The notes beneath the pieces were generated by a model. It saw only the letters and a program-made list of their open reading frames with translations. It had not been told where the DNA came from and did not search any database. Positions 1 to 9,590 of a DNA stretch of 64,000 bases are shown piece by piece (position 1 is the stretch's first letter; every line of letters begins with the position of its first letter). The stretch is from HK1 sp965221725 (GTDB taxonomy: Bacteria; Pseudomonadota; Gammaproteobacteria; HK1): assembly GCA_965221725.1 (NCBI GenBank), contig OZ244909.1, positions 3,782,001-3,846,000 on the forward strand. The letters are read 5' to 3'. Made by a program: the position numbers and the translations under genes.

Positions 1-315
1 TGCGTCTCTTCGATCACTTATGCCGAGCTGTGCTTCGGTGCCGTCCACTCGGCTCGTGTCGAAAGCAATCAGCGGGAACTCGCGGAATTCTGCCTCGATC
101 TCGACATTCTGCCGTTCGATGCGACCGCTGGCGTTCACTACGGAGAGGTTCGACAGGCGCTCACTCGGCGCGGACGAATCATCGGGGCGAACGATCTGCT
201 GATTGCGGCTCACGCGCGCAGCGTTGACGCTACGCTCGTCACGAACAACGAGAGAGAGTTCAGACGCGTGCCGGGGCTGCAGGTAGATAACTGGCTGTCG
301 GAATCGGGTGGCTGA
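1..315 (+). CDS. vapC: VapC-type PIN-domain toxin, C-terminal part
   Basis: Frame +1 is open from base 1 and ends at TGA 313-315, so only the last 104 residues are in the window. They show the PIN-domain pattern: an acidic residue in TYAELCFGA near the start, a second in GANDLLIAAHA, and the closing block LVTNNEREFRRVPGLQ typical of VapC ribonucleases. VapC toxins cleave RNA and are held inactive by a VapB antitoxin normally encoded just upstream, here outside the window. The frame and family look secure. The target RNA cannot be told from sequence. Confidence 0.8.
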   Translation, partial: CVSSITYAELCFGAVHSARVESNQRELAEFCLDLDILPFDATAGVHYGEVRQALTRRGRIIGANDLLIAAHARSVDATLVTNNEREFRRVPGLQVDNWLSESGG

Positions 316-382
316 GGTCGAATTTTTCGATGCTGTGAAGCGATCCGGGAGATGAGCAAGCATTTCGCGATTTTGGGCGGTG

Positions 383-3300
383 TCATGCAAGCGCCGCGTC
401 GAGCACGGTCGCCACTTGCTGCGCCGGTCGGGCCGTTCCGTCGGCAATCTGATGCCGGCAGCTCGTGCCGCCGGCGACGATGATGGTGTCCCGATCCGCC
501 GCCCGTACCGCTGGCAGGAGGTCGAGTTCGCCCATCGCCATCGATGTTTCGAAGTTGGCGGCCTCGTAGCCGAAGGCGCCGGCCATGCCGCAGCAGCTTG
601 ATGCGATGGTTTCGACCTCGAGATCCGGTACGAGCCGCAGGGTGCGCTCCAGCGCCGGCATGACCCCGAACGCCTTCTGGTGGCAGTGGCCGTGCAGCAG
701 GGCGCGCCGGGCGGGGAGGGGGCGCAGGCGGAGGTCAAGGTTCGATTCGGCGCCGGCGAGCAGTTCCTCGAACAACATGAACCGGGCGTCCCCCACGTGC
801 CGCTTGAAACCGAGCGCGAGCGCTTCGTCGCGGAAGGTGAGCAGGCACGACGGCTCCAGGCCGACGACGGGAGCTCCCCGCTCGATGAACGGTGCGAGGG
901 CGGTGAGGGTGCGGGCAAGCTCCCGTCGGGCCTCGTCGAGGAGACCGGCGGCGAGGAACGTCCGGCCGCAGCACAGCGGGCGGCGTTCGCCGGACGGCGG
1001 CGCGGCGGGCCGGACCCGGTAGCCCGCTGCCTCCAGCACCCGTACTGCGGCGCGGGCGTTCTCGGGCTCGAACCAGGTGGTGAAGGTGTCGGCGAACAGG
1101 ACCACCTCGGGCCTTTCCTCCCGCGCGGCGGGCGAGCAACCTGCGCCATGACCGACGGCCCCCGGCGCCGGCTGGTGCGCATCCATGCCCTTCGCCTTCA
1201 TGCCTTCCACCGCCGGCCGGGCGCCGGATTCCGCGTCCGTTCGATCCCGGACGCCGGGTTTTCCGTCCATTGCGCTCCGCGACGTACCGTTCCCGCGGTC
1301 CGGAATCTCCTCGATCCGGAACGGATCGTTTCGCCAGCGCGGCAGGGTGCGCTTCGCGCCGAGCCCCAGCAGGCGCTCGGTCGCAGCCGGAAGCCCCGGA
1401 AGCCGGTCGCGCAGGTTCATCAGCCACGCCAGCCGACTCGCGGCGGGCGCGTAGCGGGGCAGGGATGCGACGAGGCGATCGCGTAGCGACAGCCCGTGCC
1501 GCTTCCGGCGCTGGTGCAGGTATTCAATCTTCATCCGCGCCATGTCGACGCCGGTGGGGCACTCGCGCCGGCAGCCCTTGCAACCGACGCAAAGCGCCAT
1601 GGTCTCCGCCATCGCGTCCGCGACGAGGGCGTCGGGGCCGAGCTGGCCGGTCAGCGCGAGGCGCAGGGTGTTGGCGCGCCCGCGGGTGACGTGGCGCTCG
1701 TCCATCGTCACCCGGTACGAGGGGCACATCACGCCGGGGCTCGCCTTGCGGCAAGTGCCGTTGTTGTTGCACATCTCGACCGCGCGGTCGAAGCCGCCCC
1801 ACTCCGACCAGTCGAGCCCGGTCTCCACCGCGAGCGGCGCGTAGCCCGGCGGGTAGCGGAACAGGGTGCGGTCGTCCATGCGTTCGGGCCGGACGATGGT
1901 GCCGGGGTTGAACAGGCCGCCGGGGTCGAAGGCGTCCTTGACCTCCTCGAATGCCCGCACCAACCGGGGGCCGAACATCGCCTCGTGGAACTCGCTGCGC
2001 ACGATGCCGTCGCCGTGCTCGCCGGAGTGGGAGCCGCGGTACTCGCGCACCATCTCGAAGCACTCCTCGGCGATGGCCCGCATGCGGCGGGCGCCGTCCT
2101 CGGCCTTGAGATCGATGATCGGGCGCACGTGCAGGGTGCCGACGGAGGCGTGCGCGTACCAGGTGCCGCGGGTGCCGTGGCGGGCGAAGATGGCGTCGAG
2201 GCGTCGGGTGTACTCGGCGAGGTCCTCGAGCCGCACCGCGCAGTCCTCGACGAACGAGACCGGTTTTCCGTCGCCCTTCATCGACATCATGATGTTGAGG
2301 CCCGCCTTGCGCACGTCCCACACCGCGCGCTGGAACGCGGGCTCCACCGCCTCGACCACCGCGCCGGGGTAGCCGAGGTCCGCCATCAGCGTGACGAGCT
2401 GCGCGAGCCGAGCCAGGAGGGCGGCGTGGTTCTCGCCCGCGAACTCGACCAGCAGTAGCGCGTCGGGCGCGCCGCGCACGAACCGCTCGACAGTGGGGCG
2501 GAACGCCTCGATGTCGCGTGCGAGTTCGACGAGGGTGCGGTCGACCAGCTCCACCGCGCTCGGGTCGAGGGCCACGATGTGCTGCGTGGCGGACATCGCT
2601 TCGTGGAAGGCCGGGAAGTGGCAGATGCCCAGCACGCGGTGGGCCGGTATCGGCTGAAGATCCAGCTCGACTGCGGTGAAGAACCCGAGCGTGCCCTCGG
2701 ACCCGACCAGCAGGTGCGCCATGTTGTGACCGCCGCCGGTCATGATGCTTGGCCCCCCACCTGCCCCACCACCGGCGCTGGCGGTGCCGCGGGCTGCACC
2801 CTGGGTCATGCTGTCGTCGGCGCGGGCGCCGATCACGTCGCGAATCTTGCCGCCGGCATGGCGAAGACCGGCCGAGGCCCCCCCGATGCCAACAGGGGGG
2901 CCTACGCCGCGCCCGGGCACCAGGGTGTCGATGTTGTAGCCGCCGACCCGCCGGAGCAGGGCGGGGAAGCGGCGCGCGATCTCGTCGGCTTCCCGGGCGC
3001 CGAGCGTGCGCATGCGTCGAACGAGGTCGGAGTAGGGTCCGTCGCCGGCGAGCCCCGCGAGGTTCCCCGTGACCTCGCCGAACCGGATCGCGCTCCCGTC
3101 CGCGAGGATCGCGTCGATGGCGTGGACGTTGTGCACCATGTTGCCGTAGCGGATGGAGCGGGAGCCGCAGGAGTTGTTGCCCGCCATGCCCCCGATGGTG
3201 GCGCGGTTGGCGGGGGAGACGTCGACGGGGAAGAAGAGCCCTCTGGGCCTGAGCCAGGCGTTCAGCCCGTCGAGCACGATCCCCGGTTCGACCGTGACAC

Positions 3301-3631
3301 GCCGCGCGCCCTCGTCGAAGCGGACCACCCGGTCGAGGTACTTGCTCGTGTCGACCACCACCGCCTCGCCCACCGTCTGCCCGCACTGCGACGTGCCGGC
3401 GCCGCGTGGCAGGACCGGAGCGCCGGCTTCACGGCAAACCGCGATGGTGCGCGCGATGTCCTCCGCACTGCGCGGCGCCACCACCCCGATCGGCTCGATC
3501 TGGTAGATGGAAGCGTCGGTGGCGTAACGGCCCCGGCTCGCGGGGTCGAACCACACCTCGCCCTCGATCTCGCGCCGCAGGCGGGCGGCGAGCCCGGGGT
3601 CTCCCGGACGCAGATGCGAGCGGTGTCTCAC
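383..3631 (-). CDS. FAD-linked 2-hydroxyacid dehydrogenase fused to Fe-S/CCG domains
   Basis: This 1082-residue protein resembles a GlcD-GlcF or YdiJ-like D-2-hydroxyacid (lactate/glycolate type) dehydrogenase. It would oxidise a hydroxyacid with FAD and pass electrons through Fe-S clusters to the respiratory chain. In order it has a PCMH-type FAD domain (PRGAGTSQCGQTVG near residue 98), an FAD-oxidase C-terminal domain (LLVGSEGTLGF), two Cys-rich Fe-S blocks (CNNNGTC and CVGCKGCRRECP), and CCG motifs at the end (LCCGRTF, SSCCGMAGAFG). The start is GTG. Two regions look inserted relative to the family: about 60 residues of Gly/Ala-rich sequence just before NMAHLLVGSEG, and a similar stretch before PEVVLFADTF. 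The substrate is unknown. Confidence 0.85.
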   Translation of the reverse strand: MRHRSHLRPGDPGLAARLRREIEGEVWFDPASRGRYATDASIYQIEPIGVVAPRSAEDIARTIAVCREAGAPVLPRGAGTSQCGQTVGEAVVVDTSKYLDRVVRFDEGARRVTVEPGIVLDGLNAWLRPRGLFFPVDVSPANRATIGGMAGNNSCGSRSIRYGNMVHNVHAIDAILADGSAIRFGEVTGNLAGLAGDGPYSDLVRRMRTLGAREADEIARRFPALLRRVGGYNIDTLVPGRGVGPPVGIGGASAGLRHAGGKIRDVIGARADDSMTQGAARGTASAGGGAGGGPSIMTGGGHNMAHLLVGSEGTLGFFTAVELDLQPIPAHRVLGICHFPAFHEAMSATQHIVALDPSAVELVDRTLVELARDIEAFRPTVERFVRGAPDALLLVEFAGENHAALLARLAQLVTLMADLGYPGAVVEAVEPAFQRAVWDVRKAGLNIMMSMKGDGKPVSFVEDCAVRLEDLAEYTRRLDAIFARHGTRGTWYAHASVGTLHVRPIIDLKAEDGARRMRAIAEECFEMVREYRGSHSGEHGDGIVRSEFHEAMFGPRLVRAFEEVKDAFDPGGLFNPGTIVRPERMDDRTLFRYPPGYAPLAVETGLDWSEWGGFDRAVEMCNNNGTCRKASPGVMCPSYRVTMDERHVTRGRANTLRLALTGQLGPDALVADAMAETMALCVGCKGCRRECPTGVDMARMKIEYLHQRRKRHGLSLRDRLVASLPRYAPAASRLAWLMNLRDRLPGLPAATERLLGLGAKRTLPRWRNDPFRIEEIPDRGNGTSRSAMDGKPGVRDRTDAESGARPAVEGMKAKGMDAHQPAPGAVGHGAGCSPAAREERPEVVLFADTFTTWFEPENARAAVRVLEAAGYRVRPAAPPSGERRPLCCGRTFLAAGLLDEARRELARTLTALAPFIERGAPVVGLEPSCLLTFRDEALALGFKRHVGDARFMLFEELLAGAESNLDLRLRPLPARRALLHGHCHQKAFGVMPALERTLRLVPDLEVETIASSCCGMAGAFGYEAANFETSMAMGELDLLPAVRAADRDTIIVAGGTSCRHQIADGTARPAQQVATVLDAALA

Positions 3632-4231
3632 GGGTGAAAAGCCGGAATGGTCGGGATTGCGGGGATGGCTGGGATGGTCGGGGTGGCCGAGATGACCGGG
3701 ATGGCTGAGAAGGGCAGTAAGGGTGGGAAGGGCAGGAGAGGTCGCGGCAGTGGCATCCCGTCACGTCTGCGCCCGTTGCGGGGTGACTCGTCGAAGGTCG
3801 GATGCTCGATGGCGTGCAGGAGCCGGTCGGGAACGTTGGTGAGGCCGGGAGTGCGGAGAGAGCGCCGGTCGGCCTGGTAGGTCATGGTCGAGCGTCTCGC
3901 GTGAATCGATGGGCAGCGCGCGTGATGCGACGCCGAGTGTACGCGTGGTCGCCGGGCAGTCCCAACTCGCATTTCTCGCCAGGTCCCGGCCGCGGCCGGC
4001 CCTCAGAAAAAACTGCCTCCCGGTGCTGGTGGGATCACGGGAGAATCGAAGGGCATTCTCGCCCTTGCACTTGACGGGTGGACGGCATTTTCCCAATGTA
4101 TCGACTCATCGGGTCCCGACTCCGCGGTGAGCGGGGGGAGAGTCCGATGTTCGCGGGAGCGGCGGGCGTTTCGCGGGGGTTGCAGTCGGATTGCGGCAAC
4201 CGACCTGCGGGACGAACAATGGAGGACAACG
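3632..4231. other. 600-base intergenic region without a convincing gene
   Basis: This lies between two divergent genes, the FAD/Fe-S dehydrogenase (minus) and the AlbA/HATPase protein (plus), and so must hold both promoters. Short open frames occur on both strands but none has family-like sequence or a good ribosome site. The only clear structure is the nine-base repeat at 3644-3715. Confidence 0.5.
3644..3715. repeat. Nine-base tandem repeat, about 8 units
   Basis: Degenerate units with the consensus GGGATGGYC follow one another directly upstream of the FAD dehydrogenase start. On the minus strand they read as NCCATCCCG. A repeat of the same period and similar consensus lies inside the aminoethylphosphonate ATPase gene at 37311-37418. 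The frame is open through the repeat, but it lies outside any supported gene. Confidence 0.7.
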
Positions 4232-5482
4232 GTGGCGAACGGCGTCGGAGAACTGGCTCGGCGCATCCGGCTCGGCGAAGATTCGGCTCTGGAGCTCAAG
4301 CGTGTAGTGCTGGCCGGGAGCCGCGTGGATGGCCCGAGCCGGCGCGACTTCGCGGATGAACTCGCGGCATTCGCGAACACGCTGGGGGGCACTGTCGTCC
4401 TCGGAGTGGACGACAGGACTCGGGAAGTCGAGGGTATTCCGCTCGCCGGTCTGGACGCGGTCGAAGGCTGGGTCCGTGAAATCTGCAATGACTCCATCAG
4501 GCCCGCACTGCACGCCGACATCTACAAGGCGGAGCTGGAAGGTGCGGGCGGGCGAATCGTTCCGATCATTCGCATCGAAGTTCCCCGCAGTCTGTTCGTA
4601 CACGAGAGTCCCGGCGGATACTACCGCCGACTCGGTAGATCGAAGCGCAGAATGACTCCGGAAGCTCTGGCACGACTGCTGCAGGAACGCAGCCAGAGTC
4701 GACTCATCCGATTTGACGAGACGGTGGTGTCGGGGACGACGCCCGGTGATCTGGACTACGCGCTGACGCGTCGTTTCCTTCGAGCAGAGTACGCCGAGCA
4801 GGGTGTTACCGAGGGCGCCGCGCGAAAGCTTCGGGTGGTGGCAGACGACGCGGACGGTATTTCGCGCCTTACGCTGGCCGGGGTTCTGCTCTGTACCCGA
4901 GAACCACGGCAGTGGCTGGCTCACGCCTGCGTGCAGGCGGTCAGCTACGCCGGGGAGCGAACCGATGTTGCCTACCAGGCGGATGCGCGCGATATCGGTG
5001 GGCCGCTCGACGAACAGGTTGCGGAAGCGTTGCACTTCGTGCGGCGAAACATGCTGGTACGCGCGTCCAAGTCGACCGCGCGGGACGAACGACCTCAGTT
5101 CAGCGACCGCGCGGTGTTCGAGGCGCTGGTGAACGCGGTTGCACACCGGGACTACTCCATGGCTGGCGCTCGCGTCCGGCTGCACGTATTCGGCGATCGC
5201 ATCGAGCTCCATGTTCCCGGAGCGCTGGCGAATACTCTGACCACCGACAGCCTCCACCTGCGGCAATCCAGCCGAAACGAACTCATCGTGTCCTTGCTGG
5301 CCCGGTGCGGTGCGCCATCGGATACAGGACGCTCGCGCCTGATGGATCGCCGCGGTTACGGAGTGCTGATCATCATGGAAGAATGCAGGAGGTATTCCGG
5401 TCGCCTTCCCGAATACACCCTGATTGACGACAGCGAGCTGCGGTTGGTGATTCCGGCGGCGAGATCGGTGACCGAGGCGTGA
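4232..5482 (+). CDS. AlbA_2 (Schlafen-type) DNA-binding / HATPase_c_4 regulator
   Basis: I place the start at GTG 4232, because GGAGGA lies five bases upstream; a longer frame begins at 4127 but its N-terminus is unlike the family. The protein has 416 residues. It opens with an AlbA_2 domain (ALELKRV, then LAAFANTLGGTVVLGVDD, residues ~18-60), seen in putative ATP-dependent transcriptional regulators and some defence proteins. The C-terminal half has the RecG-like HATPase_c_4 block (VFEALVNAVAHRDYS and a following DRIELHVPG). A dual-OB gene follows after 16 bases, so the two are probably one operon. Regulator or defence role is inference. Confidence 0.75.
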   Translation: MANGVGELARRIRLGEDSALELKRVVLAGSRVDGPSRRDFADELAAFANTLGGTVVLGVDDRTREVEGIPLAGLDAVEGWVREICNDSIRPALHADIYKAELEGAGGRIVPIIRIEVPRSLFVHESPGGYYRRLGRSKRRMTPEALARLLQERSQSRLIRFDETVVSGTTPGDLDYALTRRFLRAEYAEQGVTEGAARKLRVVADDADGISRLTLAGVLLCTREPRQWLAHACVQAVSYAGERTDVAYQADARDIGGPLDEQVAEALHFVRRNMLVRASKSTARDERPQFSDRAVFEALVNAVAHRDYSMAGARVRLHVFGDRIELHVPGALANTLTTDSLHLRQSSRNELIVSLLARCGAPSDTGRSRLMDRRGYGVLIIMEECRRYSGRLPEYTLIDDSELRLVIPAARSVTEA

Positions 5483-5498
5483 AGAGGCGACATCCGCG

Positions 5499-6182
5499 AT
5501 GCAGGGCGTGAAGCGCATTGCCTGTCTTGGGAATTTCCGCAAGCTGCATGGGCGTTGCATCGCCGGTCGGGAGTGGCTTGATGGATGTCCGGGGCGTTGG
5601 ATTCGGCTTGTCGGCGCTCGTGAGCACCAGGAGGTGTCCGAGTACGAACGCCAGTACGAGGACGGCAGCGATCCGCGGGTGCTGGACATCATCGACGTTC
5701 CCGTGTTGAAGCCGAGTCCGGGACCGGTCGCGTTCCAGATTGAAAATTGGTTGCTCGATCCCGAGTACTACTGGGAGCAGGCGGGCAGATTGTCGTGGTC
5801 CGACTTGCCGTTGCTTGCGGATCCGGTATCGCCACCGTGGATTGATGGCCATGGTACGTATCATGGTCTTAACGACAAGATTCCGCTGGAGCTTGCAGAT
5901 TCGGTGGAAGATTCGTTGAAGTTCATTCATGTCAGCGGGCTTCAGTTGTCGGTGTTCAGGCCCGACGAAGCTTTCGGAAACTCGAAGCGCAGGGTCCAGG
6001 GACGCTTCCGGCATGCGGGAAGTCGGTACTCTCTCTGGGTCACCGATCCCGTATACGAGCGGCAATACCTTGCGAGGCTGGACGGTGACTATCAAATCGA
6101 CGAGTGCTTTCTCACCGTGAGCCTTGGAGAGCCATTCGGCGGTGCCGTCTACAAGCTGATTGCCTCGATCATTGCGAGATGA
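5499..6182 (+). CDS. Dual OB-fold domain protein
   Basis: 227 residues from ATG 5499, 16 bases after the AlbA/HATPase gene. The N-terminus RIACLGNFRKLHGRCIAG and the GRWIRLVGA motif match, to my recollection, the dual OB-containing domain family, predicted to bind nucleic acid. A second OB-like strand set is in RVQGRFRHAGSRYSLWVTD. No catalytic motif is visible. Its partner upstream binds DNA, so the pair may form a small nucleic-acid sensing or regulatory module. Function is not established from sequence. Confidence 0.6.
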   Translation: MQGVKRIACLGNFRKLHGRCIAGREWLDGCPGRWIRLVGAREHQEVSEYERQYEDGSDPRVLDIIDVPVLKPSPGPVAFQIENWLLDPEYYWEQAGRLSWSDLPLLADPVSPPWIDGHGTYHGLNDKIPLELADSVEDSLKFIHVSGLQLSVFRPDEAFGNSKRRVQGRFRHAGSRYSLWVTDPVYERQYLARLDGDYQIDECFLTVSLGEPFGGAVYKLIASIIAR

Positions 6183-6237
6183 CGCGGGTGACGCATCTGA
6201 ACGAAGCTCTCTGCACCGCGCGGCGGCGGGAGGCACC

Positions 6238-7794
6238 ATGAGTGAGGCGGCGGTCAGCGGTCGGCGAATGGGGGGGCGGGCGGCGCGGCGCAAGCTGCGG
6301 GCCGCCCCGCTTCGCGAGGAAGAGAAGGCGGTGCGCCCCGGCATGATCGGTGGCCGCTACCGGCCCCTCGACGAGAGCGGGGTGCGGCGGATCCACACTG
6401 CGGTGCTCGACGTGCTGGAGCGGATCGGGCTGTCCGAGGCCATTCCGAGCTGCATCGAGGCGGTCACCGCGGCCGGAGGGCGGTTGAGCCCGGAAGGCCG
6501 GCTCCTCTTTCCGCGCGCGCTGGTCGAGGACACGGTGGCGAGCGCCGCCCGCGACATCGTGCTGCACGGTCAGGACCCGCGGCACGACCTGGAGCTTTCC
6601 GGGAACAAGGTGTACTTCGGCACCGCCGGCGCCGCGGTGCACATGGTCGACCCCCGCACCCGCGAGTACCGGGAGTCCACCTTGCAGGATCTCTACGACC
6701 TCGCCCGCCTCGTCGACACCCTGGAGCACATCCACTTCTTCCAGCGCCCCATCGTCTGCCGCGACCTGGAAGACCCGCGCGACCTCGACCTCAACACCTG
6801 TTACGCCGCCGTCGCCGGAACGTCCAAGCATGTCGGTTCGAGCTGGGTGCAGCCCGAGCATGTCGACGAGTCGATCGCGATGCTGCACCGGATCGCGGGC
6901 GACGAGGCGCGCTGGCGGGCGCGGCCCTTCGTCAGCATGTCGAGCTGCTTCGTGGTGCCGCCGCTGCGCTTCGCCGAGGACGCCTGTCGCTGCCTCGAAG
7001 CGGGGGTGCGCGGCGGCATGCCCATCCTGTTGCTGGCCGCGGGTCAGGCGGGTGCCACCAGCCCCGCGGCGCTCGCCGGCGCGGTGGTGCAGGAGGTGGC
7101 CGAGGTGCTGGCCGGGCTCGTCTACGTCAATTCCCTGTCCCCCGGGCACCCCGCGATCTTCGGGACGTGGCCGTTCGTCTCCGATCTGCGCACCGGAGCG
7201 ATGAGCGGGGGGAGCGGCGAGCAGGCGGTGCTGATGGCCGCGTGCGCGCAGATGGGCCGGTTCTACGATCTCCCGACCGGCATCGCCGCCGGCATGGCGG
7301 ATTCGAAGCTCCCCGACGCCCAGGCCGGCTACGAGAAGGGGTACACCACGGCGCTCGCCGGCCACTCCGGCGCGAACCTCGTCTACGAGTCGGCCGGTAT
7401 GCTCGGCAGCCTGCTCGGGGCGTGCCCGGAGAGCTTCGTGATCGACAACGACATGCTCGGCGCCGTCAACCGTTCGGTGCGGGGCGTCGATATCGACGAC
7501 GAGAGCCTGTCCGTCGAATCCATGCGCGAGGTATGCATGGAGGGTCCGAACCACTTTCTCGGCCACCCGCAAACGCTCGGGCTCATGCAGCGCGAATACG
7601 TCTACCCGGAGGTCGGCGACCGCGCGAGTCCCAAGGAGTGGGGCGAGCAGGGCTCGACCGACATCGTCGAGCGCGCGGCCGAGCGGGTGCGCGAGACCCT
7701 GGCCCGCCACTACCCGACCCACATTCCACCGGACGTGGACGCACGCTTGAGGGCGGAGTTCCGGGTGCGGCTGGATCCGCCGGCCGGGCGGTAG
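6238..7794 (+). CDS. Trimethylamine methyltransferase (MttB) family corrinoid methyltransferase
   Basis: ATG 6238 is preceded by GGGAGG, giving 518 residues, close to the usual ~480-510. The sequence is MttB-family throughout, for example RYRPLDESGVRRIHTAVLDV near the N-terminus and MGRFYDLPTGIAAGMADSK in the barrel. There is no in-frame amber codon, so this is a non-pyrrolysine member. Such members demethylate glycine betaine or other quaternary amines and pass the methyl group to a corrinoid protein. No corrinoid protein or reactivase is adjacent. The gene ends about 75 bases before a truncated hsdM, which suggests it arrived with a rearrangement that removed the front of hsdM. Confidence 0.85.
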   Translation: MSEAAVSGRRMGGRAARRKLRAAPLREEEKAVRPGMIGGRYRPLDESGVRRIHTAVLDVLERIGLSEAIPSCIEAVTAAGGRLSPEGRLLFPRALVEDTVASAARDIVLHGQDPRHDLELSGNKVYFGTAGAAVHMVDPRTREYRESTLQDLYDLARLVDTLEHIHFFQRPIVCRDLEDPRDLDLNTCYAAVAGTSKHVGSSWVQPEHVDESIAMLHRIAGDEARWRARPFVSMSSCFVVPPLRFAEDACRCLEAGVRGGMPILLLAAGQAGATSPAALAGAVVQEVAEVLAGLVYVNSLSPGHPAIFGTWPFVSDLRTGAMSGGSGEQAVLMAACAQMGRFYDLPTGIAAGMADSKLPDAQAGYEKGYTTALAGHSGANLVYESAGMLGSLLGACPESFVIDNDMLGAVNRSVRGVDIDDESLSVESMREVCMEGPNHFLGHPQTLGLMQREYVYPEVGDRASPKEWGEQGSTDIVERAAERVRETLARHYPTHIPPDVDARLRAEFRVRLDPPAGR

Positions 7795-7869
7795 CGCAAG
7801 GACGCTGGCCGGAGAAGCCTTTCCATTTCGCGCGGTTGCCCCCCGGTAGGGGATTGGAGGCGATGCAGT

Positions 7870-9538
7870 AAGTTCAACGAGGCTCTGGATGAGAACCCCG
7901 GGGAGCACTTCACGCCGCGTGATGTCGTCCACCTGATGGTGGACCTCATGCTGGCGGGCGATGAAGCGCGCATCTCCGGTCCTGGGGTGGTACGCACCGT
8001 CTATGACCCCTGTTGCGGCTCCGGCGGCATGCTGATGATCGTCAAGGAGCACATCAGCGAGGGGTTGCAACGGGACGGCGAACGGATCAGGCCCGCCATC
8101 AACGCGCAGGCGGACATCCACCTTTTCGGCCAGGAGGTGAATCCGGAGACATGGGCGCTCTCGAAATCGGATTTCTTCATGAAGGATCCGACGGGCCGCG
8201 ACGCGGACAACGTGGCGTTCGGCAGCACGCTCTCCAATGACCGCCACGCCGCCCAGTCGTTCGACTACCTGATCGCGAATCCTCCCTACGGGAAGGATTG
8301 GAAGCGTGACAAGGATGTCGTGACCGAAGAGCACGAACGCGGCGCGACGGGCCGTTTCGGTCCCGGGCTGCCGCGCATCAGTGACGGCCAGACTCTGTTC
8401 CTGCTGCATATGCTTGCGAGGGCCAAGGCGTCGGACCAAGGGGGCGCCCGCATCGCGATCATCATGAACGGCTCGCCGCTGTTCACGGGTGATGCGGGCA
8501 GCGGGGAGAGCGAAATCCGCCGCTTCATCCTGGAGAATGATCTGCTGGAGGCGCTGATCGCGCTCCCCGAGCAGCTCTTCTACAACACCGGTATCGCCAC
8601 CTACGTGTGGCTCCTCACCAACCGCAAGGCGCCGGCAAGAAGGGGCCTGGTACAGCTTATCGACGCGACCGCGTTCTGGTCGCCGATGCGCCGGAGCCTC
8701 GGCGACAAGCGTCGCGAGATACCGCTGGGGAAGGCGGGAGACGTGCTGAAGCTACTCGCCGAGTGCCGGGACGGCGATACGCGCACGATCACGAAAGACG
8801 GCAAGGAGGAGGAACGAGTCGTCAGCCATGTCTTCCCGACCACCCGGTTCGGCTTTCGCAAGATTACCGTCGAGCGGCCGCTGCGGCTGAACTTCCAGGC
8901 GAGCGCGGATCGCATTGCCCGCCTTCACGAACAGAAGGGTTTTCAGAATCTGGCGAAATCTAAAGAAGCGGGGCGAAGCCGGCGCCCGGGAAGAAGCGGC
9001 GGGTCGCACTCGTCAGCGAGCGATTCTGGACATGCTGGAGGGACTGCCCGACACGTTGTACAAGGACCGAGCGGCATTCCTTGCCGATCTGACGGCAGTG
9101 GCCAGGAAGGCCGACGTCAAGCTCCGCGCGCCGGTGCTCAACGCGATTCTTGCCACCCTTTCCGAGCGCGACGAGATGGCCGAGATCTGCAGGGACAAGA
9201 GCGGCCGGCCCGACCCCGACCCCGAGCTGCGCGATACCGAGCGCGTCCCGCTTGCCGAAGGTGAGGACCCCGCCGATGACGAGGGCGTGCCGGCCAGCGT
9301 CCGTGCCTTCTTCGAGCGCGAGGTCGCGCCGCACGTACCCGATGCCTGGATCGATACCACCCGGCGCGACCACAAGGACGGCCTGGTCGGTCATATCGGC
9401 TACGAGATCAACTTCAACCGCTACTTCTACCGCCACGTCCCGCCCCGGCCGCTGGAGGCGATCGAGGCCGATATCCAGGCCATCGAGAAGGACATCCTGG
9501 AGATGCTGAAGGACATGTCGATCGGGCAGTCGGGATGA
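7870..9538 (+). pseudogene. hsdM: Type I restriction-modification DNA methyltransferase HsdM, 5'-truncated and frameshifted
   Basis: Homology starts abruptly at codon AAG 7870 with FNEALDENPGEHFTPRDVV, a block that normally follows ~150 or more residues of HsdM, so the N-terminal domain is missing. The adenine-methyltransferase motifs remain: YDPCCGSGGML (AdoMet binding) and IANPPYGKDW (catalytic NPPY). Near 8955-8970 the reading frame shifts by one base: the first frame ends its homology at QNLAKSK and the next continues with KKRGEAGAREEAAGRTRQ to TGA 9538. The intact gene would methylate DNA together with HsdS. Neither part can make a full enzyme. Confidence 0.85.
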
Positions 9539-9543
9539 CAGTA

Positions 9544-9575
9544 AATGTCGGCAGTTGCTCATAAGTGCCGACATT
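9544..9575. promoter_or_regulatory. Perfect inverted repeat upstream of abiEi
   Basis: The arms AATGTCGGCA (9544-9553) and TGCCGACATT (9566-9575) are exact reverse complements, separated by 12 bases. The site lies between the end of hsdM and the AbiEi start at 9591. AbiEi antitoxins are known to repress their own operon by binding inverted repeats upstream, so this is a good operator candidate. It could instead be a terminator for hsdM, but no T-run follows. Confidence 0.6.
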
Positions 9576-9590
9576 CAATATCATCCGGGC

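Noticed and set aside
4127..4231. Extended N-terminus of the AlbA/HATPase protein from 4127
   Set aside because: The added residues are Arg/Ser-rich and unlike the family, while GTG 4232 has a strong ribosome site.
6238..7794. Pyrrolysine codon in the MttB-family gene
   Set aside because: The frame has no internal TAG; the only TAG is the terminal stop.
6169..8439. 756-codon minus-strand frame opposite the MttB gene
   Set aside because: The plus-strand protein matches a known family along its whole length, and the reverse frame does not.
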